Shown: positions 10,241-20,096 of the stretch, one piece after another
How positions within the stretch are numbered: position 1 is the stretch's first letter
How the letters are laid out: every line of letters begins with the position of its first letter
Program-made: the position numbers and the translations under genes
Notes under the pieces: generated by a model
What the model was told of the DNA's origin: nothing
Databases searched by the model: none
What the model saw: the letters and a program-made list of their open reading frames with translations, nothing else
Assembly (NCBI GenBank): GCA_037833965.1
Contig: AP031351.1
Location: 29,152,501 to 29,216,500, forward strand
Direction of reading: 5' to 3'
DNA from: Marchantia polymorpha subsp. ruderalis
Lineage: Eukaryota > Streptophyta > Marchantiopsida > Marchantiales > Marchantiaceae
DNA: 64,000 nucleotides

Positions 10241-10984
10241 GCTGCTAATATGGTCGGTACACCATTTAACTGGACAATTATTCTTTATTTTAAGTGTTCA
10301 GACCACTACCTTACATGGGAAGTTCGCGGGTGTGCTTTTCCCAGAATTTCCCGGATTTTCGCCATCTAATTGTAAGAAAATGTGTTTCCATCGATACTTG
10401 CCCTGACGTTTCATGAATAAATTTATCATTATCTGGTTATTATCTGGTTCATTATCGAAGAGGACATGGCAGTTTTGCGAAATTAGGTGTCAACAGCCCA
10501 CACCCAATGCTTCTAGAAACCCCAAGCTCGACCCTCGTATCCTTTTCCGGATCTTTGGATTCCAACATTGATCTTCAGTCAGGCCTACTTTCCCAGGGAG
10601 CATTTTGACTCCCAACGTTCGATCGTCTCCGCCTCCGGGGGTGCAGATTTGAAGGTTGACTTGACCCAGATCGGAAACCGTGGAAAGCGCTGGGCCTACT
10701 AACACTAACCCCGGTTAAGGCTGACTTTACACCAGATACGCCTTCCTCGGAGCGGCCTACTTTGTTGCTAAGTCGGGGGGCTTCCAGGTTGACTTGACTT
10801 TAGCACCGGACTCTTTCCGCAATTCGGGAGGTTTTAAGGCTTATGGGGTTGGGGTTGGGGGTGGGGCTTGGGCTTGGGCTTGTGGACTCACTGTGCCCAC
10901 TTTTAGCCCGAGGGCTAAGAGAGCCAAGTTCCAGTTAATATGGGGTTGCGCCTCTCCCCGATGCGAGGAGCTGAGCACGAGACG
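10241..10984. other. Intergenic DNA with diverged internal duplication
   Basis: The pair GGCCTACTTT ... GGTTGACTTGAC occurs twice in the same order (10582/10654 and 10754/10787), with different spacing. This suggests an old, diverged duplication. No coding frame is supported. Confidence 0.4.
10845..10866 (+). other. G-quadruplex motif 3 (GGGGTT type)
   Basis: Runs GGGG, GGGG, GGGGG and GGGG separated by TT, TT and T, followed by GGGCTT repeats. This meets the quadruplex rule and superficially resembles telomeric repeats, but it is too short and mixed to be an interstitial telomere. Confidence 0.7.
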
Positions 10985-11310
10985 AGCGATCACGTCTAAA
11001 ATAGCCGCAGCGTTATAGGGGGGCTCTCTGCTCAGACGGCGCTCGTTTAGCGCCACCTCCAACATGGCGCATCATGAGTATGAAATAGCGGGACTGTCGC
11101 TATAATCGGGCCTGCGCATGCGTGCCACCAAGATGGCGAGAGGGGGTAGTGCGAGTCCGAGCGGGGGATGGGACAGAGGCAGAGGCCCCAGAAGCGCGGC
11201 GCCAATTGCACCTCCTCTAAAATGGCTTGGCGCCTACGCCCCCCGCCCCCCCGTCTTCAAGACGTCCCGACGAGTGAAGAGGTAAAGTCGGGTGCCCCTC
11301 TCGATTTGGG
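10985..11310. other. CpG-rich segment with repeated ATGGCG motifs
   Basis: A GC- and CpG-rich block carries AACATGGCGC (11061), AAGATGGCGAG (11130) and AAAATGGCTTGGCGCC (11218). The motif AAGATGGCG resembles a binding site known from YY1-type zinc fingers. The block could be a promoter for an unannotated transcript, but no coding exon follows that I can support. Confidence 0.25.
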
Positions 11311-12176
11311 CAGTCACGGTCGCAACACGGCTGGCCGATCATGAGGGGCTAAATCGACATGTGAGCCGAGCCCACCAGCCCATTCGACCGAGAAGCCATG
11401 ATTTCCCTCGTGGGGACTAGGACGAGGACGAGGACGACGAGCGGCTGCTGCGAGTGAGGAAGCAAACAAGAGTCGACTCCGAGACAAGTTGCGCCATAAC
11501 CGATCGAGCCAACAGTTCGTTATAGGGGGAGCACTGTTTTGTGCAGTCGAGGTCTTTTGCTCTCTAGTCGCCGAAGTTGTTGTTGTCCCTCCTGCTGCCT
11601 CCTCTGCATCCATGCCATGCATGTCCAACCGTAACGAGAAGATCAGATCCACTCGCTCCCTCGCTCTCTCGCTCCCTCCCTCCATCTCTCTCTCTCGCTC
11701 GCCTCTAAGTCAGTGGCACTTGGCATGGGCCTGCATGTGACATTGTGGAGCCGGCCTCCACAGCTCGAACATGTCGAACAAAACCCTAACAGTCCCCGTC
11801 TCGTCTCGTGCTGCCGCTCGACATGAGATCGGCTGTGGCTAGCTGTACTCGACAGTGGCCAGCCAGAGCGATCATCGGTGGCCTTGACTTGCATGCCGAT
11901 CTCACTCTCTGTTTGTCTAGCGATGCATGTCTGGGCGTCGTCGTCTTGACGTCGACCGAATCTCAACCAACCGCATCGAGAGCGAGAGCTGCAGCGATCG
12001 CCACTATTGCTAGTCGAACTTGGAGATGCTGCCAAACCAGCGACGCTGGAACTCCTACAGTTTCATGTAGCACTTGTCTCGCATGCCAGACTCACTCTCC
12101 TGCGTGCCGAGCCATGTACGAGGGCGAGGGCGAGGAGGAGGAGGAGGACGAGGAGACAGAGGAGGAGGAGGACGAG

Positions 12177-12197
12177 GTAGCTCTAAATTAGAGCTAC
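12177..12197. repeat. Perfect 10-bp-arm palindrome
   Basis: GTAGCTCTAA and TTAGAGCTAC are exact reverse complements around a single central base, at the end of a GAG-rich purine tract. Confidence 0.85.
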
Positions 12198-12732
12198 AGG
12201 ATTCGGTTCTCCAACTTCTCGTGCTAGCGCCAGATATATTATAATCCTTTTTGGCCCAGCTCACTCCATCACTCGACAATCAATCAGCTTTCGGTAATCC
12301 CCATTGCTTGCACAGTCATTTGACCAGCCAATCATTACGCAGACAACAGATCCATTCCCATCTCCCACTCTCTCTCTCTCTCTCGCTCGCTCGCGAAGTC
12401 AGAGCAGTCTCCCTAACAGAAACATGTGGATAAGATCACCTTCGGGGTAAATCATTTTCATCTCTGCAGGGCATCCGTCCCATCCATCGCGCATCCTGCA
12501 TTATTACAAAACACACACATCCACTCACTCACTCTCCCACCCACCCGCACTCAACAACAACATCATTAACATAAACATTAGCATTATGAACAAGAAATAT
12601 TCTTTGTATATTCTGCATTACGCTCTCGTTCTAGCTCATTACTTAGAAAGATCTTGATTTTGGCCCCCAAGCTTTTGGACCGGTATCTTTTCATGCATCG
12701 AGAGAGGAGAGGAGTTGAACAGGAAGGTGTAA

Positions 12733-12754
12733 GGAATGAATGAATGAATGAATG
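12733..12754. repeat. (GAAT)n microsatellite
   Basis: Five consecutive GAAT units in non-coding DNA. Confidence 0.85.
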
Positions 12755-12760
12755 GATTAA

Positions 12761-14641
12761 TTAACCACGCCCAGAGTACCTGCCCCTCGGTGTGTTCCCC
12801 TGGTCCAGGAAAGAGCTTTTCAGTTGTCCACACCAGGACCATCGAACTTTTCTCTTCCACTCCGGAAAGCATGCACTTTGAGGAGTGTGAACATCAAGCA
12901 CAAATGATGATGAAGATGATGGTGGCGATGTTCAATTGCAGGAATCAATCCCATGAAGGGATACGAGCGAGTCCTTCACATATCAAAGCTTTTCGACTTA
13001 AGTCGGAATCTCTTCGTGGATCGAGACAGAATCTATCATCAAAGTCTTCCCGATTACAACATGTTCATGCCTTTGTAATGCATCCAGGTTGAACGTACAC
13101 CCTGCCTCACATGTCCACCACCGAGTCGGTCATCATGTTCAAGATCAAGAAACTTGAAATCCACAACTTGGATGTGGGAGTCGGGTGTGCTTCTTGGCTT
13201 CCTGGTCAAATATTCTTCATGTTTTTTTTTCCCTTTCTTCAAGTACCAACTCTACATGACCTCCCACTATTGATGCATGCCAGCTGAGACGTGTGTGGTT
13301 TGCATCTGGTGTGCTGAAATCCATCCTTAGGAGGGATGCAAGTTATAATTGGTTGGTACAGTTTGGATCTCTACGAATCTCTGCAGTCAATCTCTCTTTT
13401 GCCTGGTATGTTTGGGGAATCTTTGAAAGTCAATCATCCTTAAAGCTCTAATCATCAAAGATTTGAATCATCTCGTTTTCTCCTGTCGATCATCGTTCTT
13501 CGTTCTCCACGCTCATGATTACTCGGAAAGGTTATCGGCACGGCATGATAATTGTCTTTCCACCTCCGAATTATTTCTTTTCCCTGCTAGAATCAATTTC
13601 CCTTTTCTGAAGTCCACCGAGAACCGATATCTCTTCTGGGAACCTCAGAACATTTTCACGGATGATTTGTCGTTCAAAATATTTTTTCATGCAGCATTTT
13701 ATGAAAACACATCGATCGGTATGGCCAGTAGGTGGAAAATCTGTCGGTCCGTGCGCAGAGAGAGAGAGAGGCGTTCAGTTCAGGGTTATTGCCATACCGG
13801 CACCTTCTGACCCTTTCAGCTCAGCCTCGCGGCCATCAGTCACATTCCTCAGTTTGGCATGGATTTGAGGGATCCACGGGGCGACGACCGGGATTTTGCT
13901 CGGTCGAAGGAGAATATGGGAGACCGACATCAAAAGGATCAGTGTAAGAAACCCTCGGAGGAGGAGTAGCTGAATTGCAACAGCCACGAATCTTAGACGT
14001 GACCATCTGAAGAAACTCATCGTTGTCTGAATCAAATGAGCTGGCAAGGGATGGGGCACCTCGCTTGTGAATCTTTGTTCTCGGCATGGCCGTCGTGTCA
14101 TGGACAATGTGAGCAGAAGTCGCCTTCCACTGCCGAGTACTCGAAAGCCCCAAAGAGTTAGCCCCAAGGCCTCGATGCCTCAAAGCCTCAAAGCCTCAAA
14201 GTCGGGTCATGTTCAACACAAGGCACTTTTTGGTGGGCAGATGAGAGGCATTTACTCCCCTAGGCACACACAGTCTCGAGGTTGGCAAGGAAAGCAGAGC
14301 ATAGCAGAGCGCTTGCAAGTTGCAAGAAGAAGTCCAGGAGAACCTAGTGTAAAATTGGCGGACGCTTTTGATATGGCGTCTTCTTGCAGCAGTTCCTGCG
14401 ACTCAAAAATTGAGGGACCGAACCGCCATATGACTGATGCTGTAACTTCCAAGCTCAATGATGATGATTGGCTGTCTCACAGAAGAATCTTGGCATTGAT
14501 GAGCCCACGTGCACATGCCTCCCTGGACTGAAGGATGGGATTTGATGAAACATTCAGGTAATGTTCTCTCAAGTCCGATTCATTTCTTGCTGCCAGGATG
14601 GACTCCACACCTACGAACCCTGCCTGCCTGCCTGCCTCCAT
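12761..14641. other. No intact gene; one hydrophilic minus-strand frame
   Basis: The only frame of note is minus-strand 13836-14183, which is free of stops for about 115 codons and reads as a hydrophilic, Ser/Pro-rich peptide. Its start codon is ATG, and no family is recognised. It sits between LRR-like frames on the same strand and could belong to the same decayed gene. A CAAAGCCT triple repeat (14175-14199) and CCTG repeats (14622-14638) are also visible. Confidence 0.25.
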
Positions 14642-14845
14642 CTATCCCTCAGCAGGGAAGCGTAAGAAAGGTGTCAAGCTCTCTAAATTAAGGACTTCGT
14701 CAAGATGGGCAACGAGCAAGTCAAGACGAGGAATTGCCTCCCTTAGACGGTGACATAATTGCGAATTGATTCTGTTGAAATAAGTATGGACACGGTTTAG
14801 GGCGTCAAATGCTGTAAAGCGAGGAATCTTTTGTTTTGCTTCCAC
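14642..14845 (-). pseudogene. LRR-like open frame, fragment
   Basis: A minus-strand frame of 67 codons has two spaced units with IPRF/IPRL followed by Leu at repeat-like spacing (KIPRFTAFDAL and AIPRLDLLVAHLDEVLNLESL). This resembles leucine-rich repeats of the kind found in plant immune receptors. It does not begin with ATG and is flanked by stops, so it is a fragment at best. The family assignment is a weak inference from Leu/Ile periodicity. Confidence 0.2.
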
Positions 14846-16926
14846 TACAGCTTCACGACAAACTCACTCGCTCTCTTGACCTACGAGACGGTATCTTCAT
14901 GATATGGGTCTCGAGAGCAAGTTGATCTTTCCGGTCATTGTTTAATCCTCCTTCATCTCTACTACTACTCGCCTCTTTTCACATGGAGACTACCGAGGGA
15001 ATCACTGGAGTGTCCATATTTTCCAAGTCCATTGATTGGAGATGCTCAACTCCTCGGAGTCAATTGCAGATAGCTGATGGAGCAGATAAGTAATCACGTG
15101 AGAGGTTGAAGCGTTTCATGACAAGCACCCCCAACAGCGTTCCAAGCCGGGGCGGGCCGTTTACCTGCACAATTAAGCGTGAGTTAAGAGAAGTCATGTG
15201 TGTACTTTGTCTATTGCTGCCAGATGATTTCACTGTTGTTCAAGTTGCTGCGTTCGTCTTAACATTTCAAGGCCGAATGTTCTCTTCCTGACTCACCCAT
15301 TGTGGATCCAGAGTGCCATGAGCCAGATTATGTGAAGACTTTGAGGTGAACACAGTAGCAGCTCCTTTTGAAACGTTTTGTCGGCTATTGAACTAAACCA
15401 CGATCGATTCATTTTTGTTAGTCATGTGCAAGAGGTAGGTCATCTACACTTGTCCTTCGAGTGGGCAACAGAAGTTTCAAATTTGGGTTTCAGGTGTCAA
15501 GTTTCATATTGTATGTCGTTGAGAGGGATCTTTTCAGCTTCCAGTGATTTACAAAAGATTGCTGGAAGTTGTGTCATCAGTGCGCCACGAGTCTTTTAGA
15601 GCTCCTTGCATTAATATCCTTTGTGTAACCTTTGGCAAAAGCGACTTGCTTCGGAACGAGTGTTCCAAAAGACAAACTATACAGTTTAGAGGATGGTGAA
15701 GCCCAGCTCACACACCGCATCCCTGTGCATTTTACTTTCGAAAATATTACTTACACAGACAGCATTTGGGCGTAATGTGCTTAGCCACATATCAAGGAGA
15801 TAATATGTCAGTTTTGATTCTCTTATAGATCAAGAATCTTGGAGGATATCCTTTGGGATTCCTCCCTCGTCAAATATTTCCAGATTTCAATCTGACAAGA
15901 AACTGTAATAACTTCTCTTGAGTAAATGCCTCTTTTCCCAAAGAGGTGTATTTTCTCCTTCATCTATGAGCCTCAGATAGTCGGACCAGATCTCAAACTT
16001 TTAACTTCCTACTCAAGCTATGCGTAGTAGGTGGTCAAAGGCAATCATGCGCATCAAAAGTCGTCGTATGTTTTCAAATTTTGTTTGAGGAAAAGAAGTC
16101 GTAGCCTACTCAAAACTCTACGGATTGTAGTATATATGATGTTCCTTCGCTGGAGAGTAAATTAAGTCAAGCTGTGTAGACCCATTGCACAGCAGTGTGG
16201 GTCACGAGTTTATGTCGACCATTGTGGTACCCTGGGCACTTAAAGCTGTCTATATTTGTGAAGACAGGCGGTCTATGCATCGACAACTTCCAGCACATGA
16301 AATTTTGAAACCTTGAACAATTCTGTCTAATTGCTCTCTTCGTCTTCGGCTCCCATTTTTAAGCCGTCCTTGTCTTGCGCTCAAGAAACTCTACTGAAAA
16401 GTGCCGCATAGACTACTAAACTCTCCCCACCAGTTTCCATAAAGTCTGCTAGTTGGAACCAACATATTTTGAAATAATAGGGTGTGTGCCCTTGAGTCTA
16501 TTTTCGGAAAAATATTCTCCTATGCAGCTTGTAGCCATGGTTCGTAATATTTCGCAAATATTGATGGGGGAACAATCTATAATTTTTCGGGACAGGTTGT
16601 GTTGGTGCATTGAATGAGAAGTATGGGCTAAGGTCTTCACATATACCGACCTTGCAATAAATGATGGTAAAGTTGGACTTAGAGATGAAGCCATTTCTAT
16701 TTTCAAGCTCACAGCTGTGGCTATGCATGAATATGGTGGTGAATCATAGGAGAGTAGATTTCTATTGTGATCAAAGGCTTTGTCTCCTCGTAGATGTCTA
16801 AGTTGAGAGTGAAGAGAGATGAAGTATAGGTACTGTTAAATATATTTATATCCTCCACTGCCTCTGCCACTTGTTCTAAGACATGCTGTTTCTCCGTGAT
16901 AGGATTTCTTTACGGATTTACCTGAT
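14846..16926. other. Intergenic DNA, nothing recognised
   Basis: Frames are short on both strands, composition is near average for the window, and no conserved motif, structured repeat or RNA gene could be identified. Confidence 0.5.
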
Positions 16927-16987
16927 GCCGAATAGGCCGACGTTAGGCGACGCCTCCTCTGCATTAGGAGGCGTCGGCCTATTCGGC
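16927..16987. repeat. 61-bp compound hairpin with perfect stems
   Basis: Outer arms GCCGAATAGGCC (16927-16938) and GGCCTATTCGGC (16976-16987) are exact reverse complements. Inner arms GACGCCTCCT (16949-16958) and AGGAGGCGTC (16966-16975) are also exact, around a 7-base loop. A 10-base bulge (16939-16948) lies only on the left side, so the fold is a 22-bp stem with one asymmetric bulge. It is far more GC-rich than the DNA around it. Confidence 0.9.
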
Positions 16988-17384
16988 AGCTGGGCATCTA
17001 CATTAGGACGAGACAGTTTTTCTTTTTGCATTAAATATTTCCTTCGAAGCTTTTTGTGTTGGAAATATTTCAACCCCAAGGTCTACTCATGAAATAACCC
17101 ATTTTTAATGAAATTTTGAGCTGACTTCTACGTAGAACAGCATATATTAAGTGGATCAATTATGCTTAGGAACACACGTTGTGTAACAAAAGAAATGTCA
17201 CTGCTTTTGGGAGATGACTTGCAAGTTGATGTAATCTCTGAATACAGATCTTGTGAAACATTGTAGGAACACATAGACCCCCTGGGCATGCTGCAATTTA
17301 TCCTCCAACGTGTAGGAATGTGGATCCTATACACGTTCGGTACCAGGTCGATGTCTGGATGTCAACTTGTGGTGTGAGAGAACG

Positions 17385-17720
17385 TCATTGCTCAGCTGTA
17401 CCCAGTTGCAGTTGTTTGGTCCATAACATCGACCTCGACAGCGTCGAGGTCGATGTTATGGACCAAACAGAACAAGAATAACGAATTTGCTCGAGATTCA
17501 TCGTCCTTTTGCCAAAAACGTGCAGCCAGGAAAAAAATGCATGTTCTTTTCTCATGCGGAGAATCTGTAAAGCCTGGAGCTGGAGATAGATGGTCGGAAA
17601 AAGCCCCTGGCATTGCCTCCCTACATAGCTATGTAGATGCACTTTCAGCCCTCTGATATTCTCTTCCACCCACCGCCCATGGTGGTTCTTGGAACTAGGA
17701 CGTAGCAAAGCGGTGAGCAT
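17385..17720 (-). pseudogene. LRR-like open frame, fragment
   Basis: A 111-codon minus-strand frame starts at ATG 17720 and contains NIRGLKVHLHSYV and TIYLQLQALQILRM, whose Leu/Ile spacing resembles LRR units. No signal peptide, kinase or NB-ARC motif is visible in it. The perfect hairpin at 17413-17469 lies inside the frame, which would be odd for a functional protein. Probably a relic or chance frame. Confidence 0.2.
17413..17469. repeat. Perfect 27-bp inverted repeat, 3-bp loop
   Basis: Positions 17413-17439 and 17443-17469 are exact reverse complements over 27 bp, separated only by AGC. No mismatch exists in the stem, although the surrounding DNA looks old and decayed. It may be a recent fold-back event, a template-switch scar, or a chimeric-read or assembly artefact. 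Confidence 0.95.
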
Positions 17721-19694
17721 CTACACTGTGCGGCCATGACAAGCTTTCTTTTCTTGGGAATATGGGTACTGTGAAACCCATCAAGGCGGAGAGGTCGTTC
17801 CTTCGTTGTTGTTCTGTATCCCTCAAGGCAGGCCCTTGTCCTCTTGGCTGGATCACACATGTCCCGACTCTCTTTCGTAAAGTGGTTAGTTGTTTGCACA
17901 TGGAGTGATTGAATGGAGGCTTTCACTTGACTAAAGCATTAATTGAATGAATGCGCAGCCCATGGAAAAGGACGCTCAATTTCCCTACAGGCATGTCCTC
18001 GTGAAGCACATCTTTCCTTTACTAGTAATACTCAACATGCTGAACAGTATGCAATTGTCTTCTTCCCCACTTGAACACGTTGCTTCAAAGATGGGTTAAG
18101 AATGGTTGTAACTGTTCTCGTTTCAACTTAAAAGGTTCAGATTCATGAGAAGCGGTGAGGGGTGATGGATTCTGGAATGTGCTTAGAATGTTCAGACGCT
18201 CTAGTGTATCTTCGAGTAGAAATTTGTAGGCTTGGCCTACCATGCACGGTAAGTTCAAGGGATCCTGGCCAAGGTGAGAACATGGCTGACCTCACCATGG
18301 TTATCCGAAATCACCGCCAGGTGCACAATCTTTGTCCCAACTATGTGAATGCAGACTTCTGTATGACGATCACTTGTACTTTGATGACCCATCGATGGTG
18401 GGAATATTTGCAGATATCTTTGCACTCACCTTTTTGGCGCACAGGAATGTAAGTACATACGGAGTTATGAAAGCCTTTTCTACCTGCGGAAAAATATGTT
18501 CCGAACGACGTGACGCCAGCCAGTCCCGGTATCTCATTTGGTTCCTATCTGAAGTGAGTACCGTCATCGTGGCTTTGTGTTATTTATAGTTTATTTTTTC
18601 TTTTTGTGAACTTCCGTAGAGTTTGATATCAAGTCATCCTATAAGTGATTGAAAGTGAATTACTTCGCCCCGTTCACAATCAATGCCACAATAAACCTCG
18701 CAAAAGCTCTTGTAATTGGGGTCTACTGCTGCGATATAGCGTCATGATTGTAAAATTGAAATCCAGTTGCTAGATACTACTTGGTGAAGCTTGTGAAAAT
18801 TTGGTTGGATTTCATCTTTCAAAAAGTGTATATGACTTAACTCTCAATAAATTTTTTTATCATATTTATCAATTTCACCACTTGTATTTTTTTTCTATGG
18901 TTATAAGGTATATAAGGACGTGATTTTATTTTATTTTCGTAGAGAGGTACAATATCCTCCGTCTCGACGAAATGAAGAGTATATGTTTTAGCTATATGTC
19001 AATTATTCTCTGCTGTCTTATACAGCTGTATTGAACTTTCTTTGGTGGACATAGCTTTCTTGCAAGTATTCCTTTTGGTCCAAACGAGTTCACCCAGATT
19101 TTTAACATCAAGTTAGACTTAAGTTTGTTCTTATTACATAACTTTTTCGACGGAGGACTTGTAGCTCTCCTGTTCTGAGAGTCGAATGTGATCGTTTTCA
19201 TACGTCCAGTTCTCACCGAATAAATCGACAAATATACAACCTTAATCTTTATCTTGCAAAGGCTAGACAAAGGTTGTGATGAAGTGGACATACCTAAACA
19301 CTAGTTAACGATTCAAAATAAACTTTGTTGGTTTGATGGCTGTGTGGGAGATCTCATGAGCATTTCTTCATGTGGTTGGCTGTCATACGGACAAGGAAAG
19401 CAAACCGATTTCGAACGGAACCTCTTAACACCCTAGGAAAGGAGAATGTTGTTGCAGTTACTGGTTGGTTGTACTGTTAAATCGCATTCTGGAGATACTT
19501 CAGCGATCGGTGCCGATTGGTGGCCAGCGTTTCAATGTTGTTCTCATCGCTATAACTATCCTCGGATGCAAAAGACATACTTGAATTCTGTATTCATGAG
19601 TTGCATGATTCCATTTATCCCTCGGTTCTCCTTGTTGCAGATATCGATCATGCCATACGTATTATGACTCTACATCTACCTGCAGAAACGGCCA
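17721..19694. other. Intergenic DNA, nothing recognised
   Basis: Open frames on both strands are below 100 codons, with no recognisable domain. The stretch from about 18590 to 19000 becomes AT-rich. No RNA gene or clear repeat was found. Confidence 0.45.
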
Positions 19695-20096
19695 TCACTC
19701 TGAGCAATGAAGTACTGCTTCATATTCCCATCTTTCATGAGAAGCACATGATAAAGCTCTCAACGCGTACACGAAAGTCAAAGAATTCGAATGATGTTCG
19801 CAGTATTGTAATAGTTTATAGGTGGTTCTGTGTTGCTTTCTCATATGAACGTTGAGGACTTGGAGATTCCCGAAATGAAATCCACGAAACAAAGCTGGTG
19901 TTTTCAAAACTTCAGCTTTTGGCAGATAATGCAAAGCTCCATCACTTTGTACATCAGTGGACTGACAGCTGAGAGTCAGAAAGGAAATGAATCCCGCGGA
20001 ATCAATCTTCCATGGGAAGGTGTGCAACCACTGAGCATCTACATCTCGAGTCCTGTCGAATTTCAGCCGCTCTAGCTGCCGTGGAGCATGCTGCAT
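19695..20096 (-). pseudogene. LRR-like open frame, possible gene fragment
   Basis: A 133-codon minus-strand frame starts at ATG 20096. Segments LERLKFDRTRDVDAQWL, FISFLTLSCQ, FGNLQVLNVHM and SLTFVYALRALSC have LRR-like hydrophobic spacing, similar in style to the frames at 17385 and 14642 on the same strand. No continuous gene can be built through the stops between them. If real, it is the longest piece of a decayed LRR gene. No function is assigned. Confidence 0.25.

Larger units (their letters stand above)
11311..12760. other. Intergenic DNA with simple repeats
   Basis: No gene is supported. Visible are GACGAG repeats (11425-11441), CT/GCTC-rich runs (11655-11705 and 12366-12390), a GAG/GACGAG purine tract (12121-12176) that runs into a perfect palindrome (GTAGCTCTAA/TTAGAGCTAC, 12177-12197), and a GAAT tetranucleotide repeat (12733-12754). 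Confidence 0.5.

Noticed and set aside
10845..10881. Interstitial telomere-like repeat
   Set aside because: GGGGTT and GGGCTT units are mixed and total fewer than 40 bp, and the plant telomere unit TTTAGGG is not present. A G-quadruplex motif is the better description.
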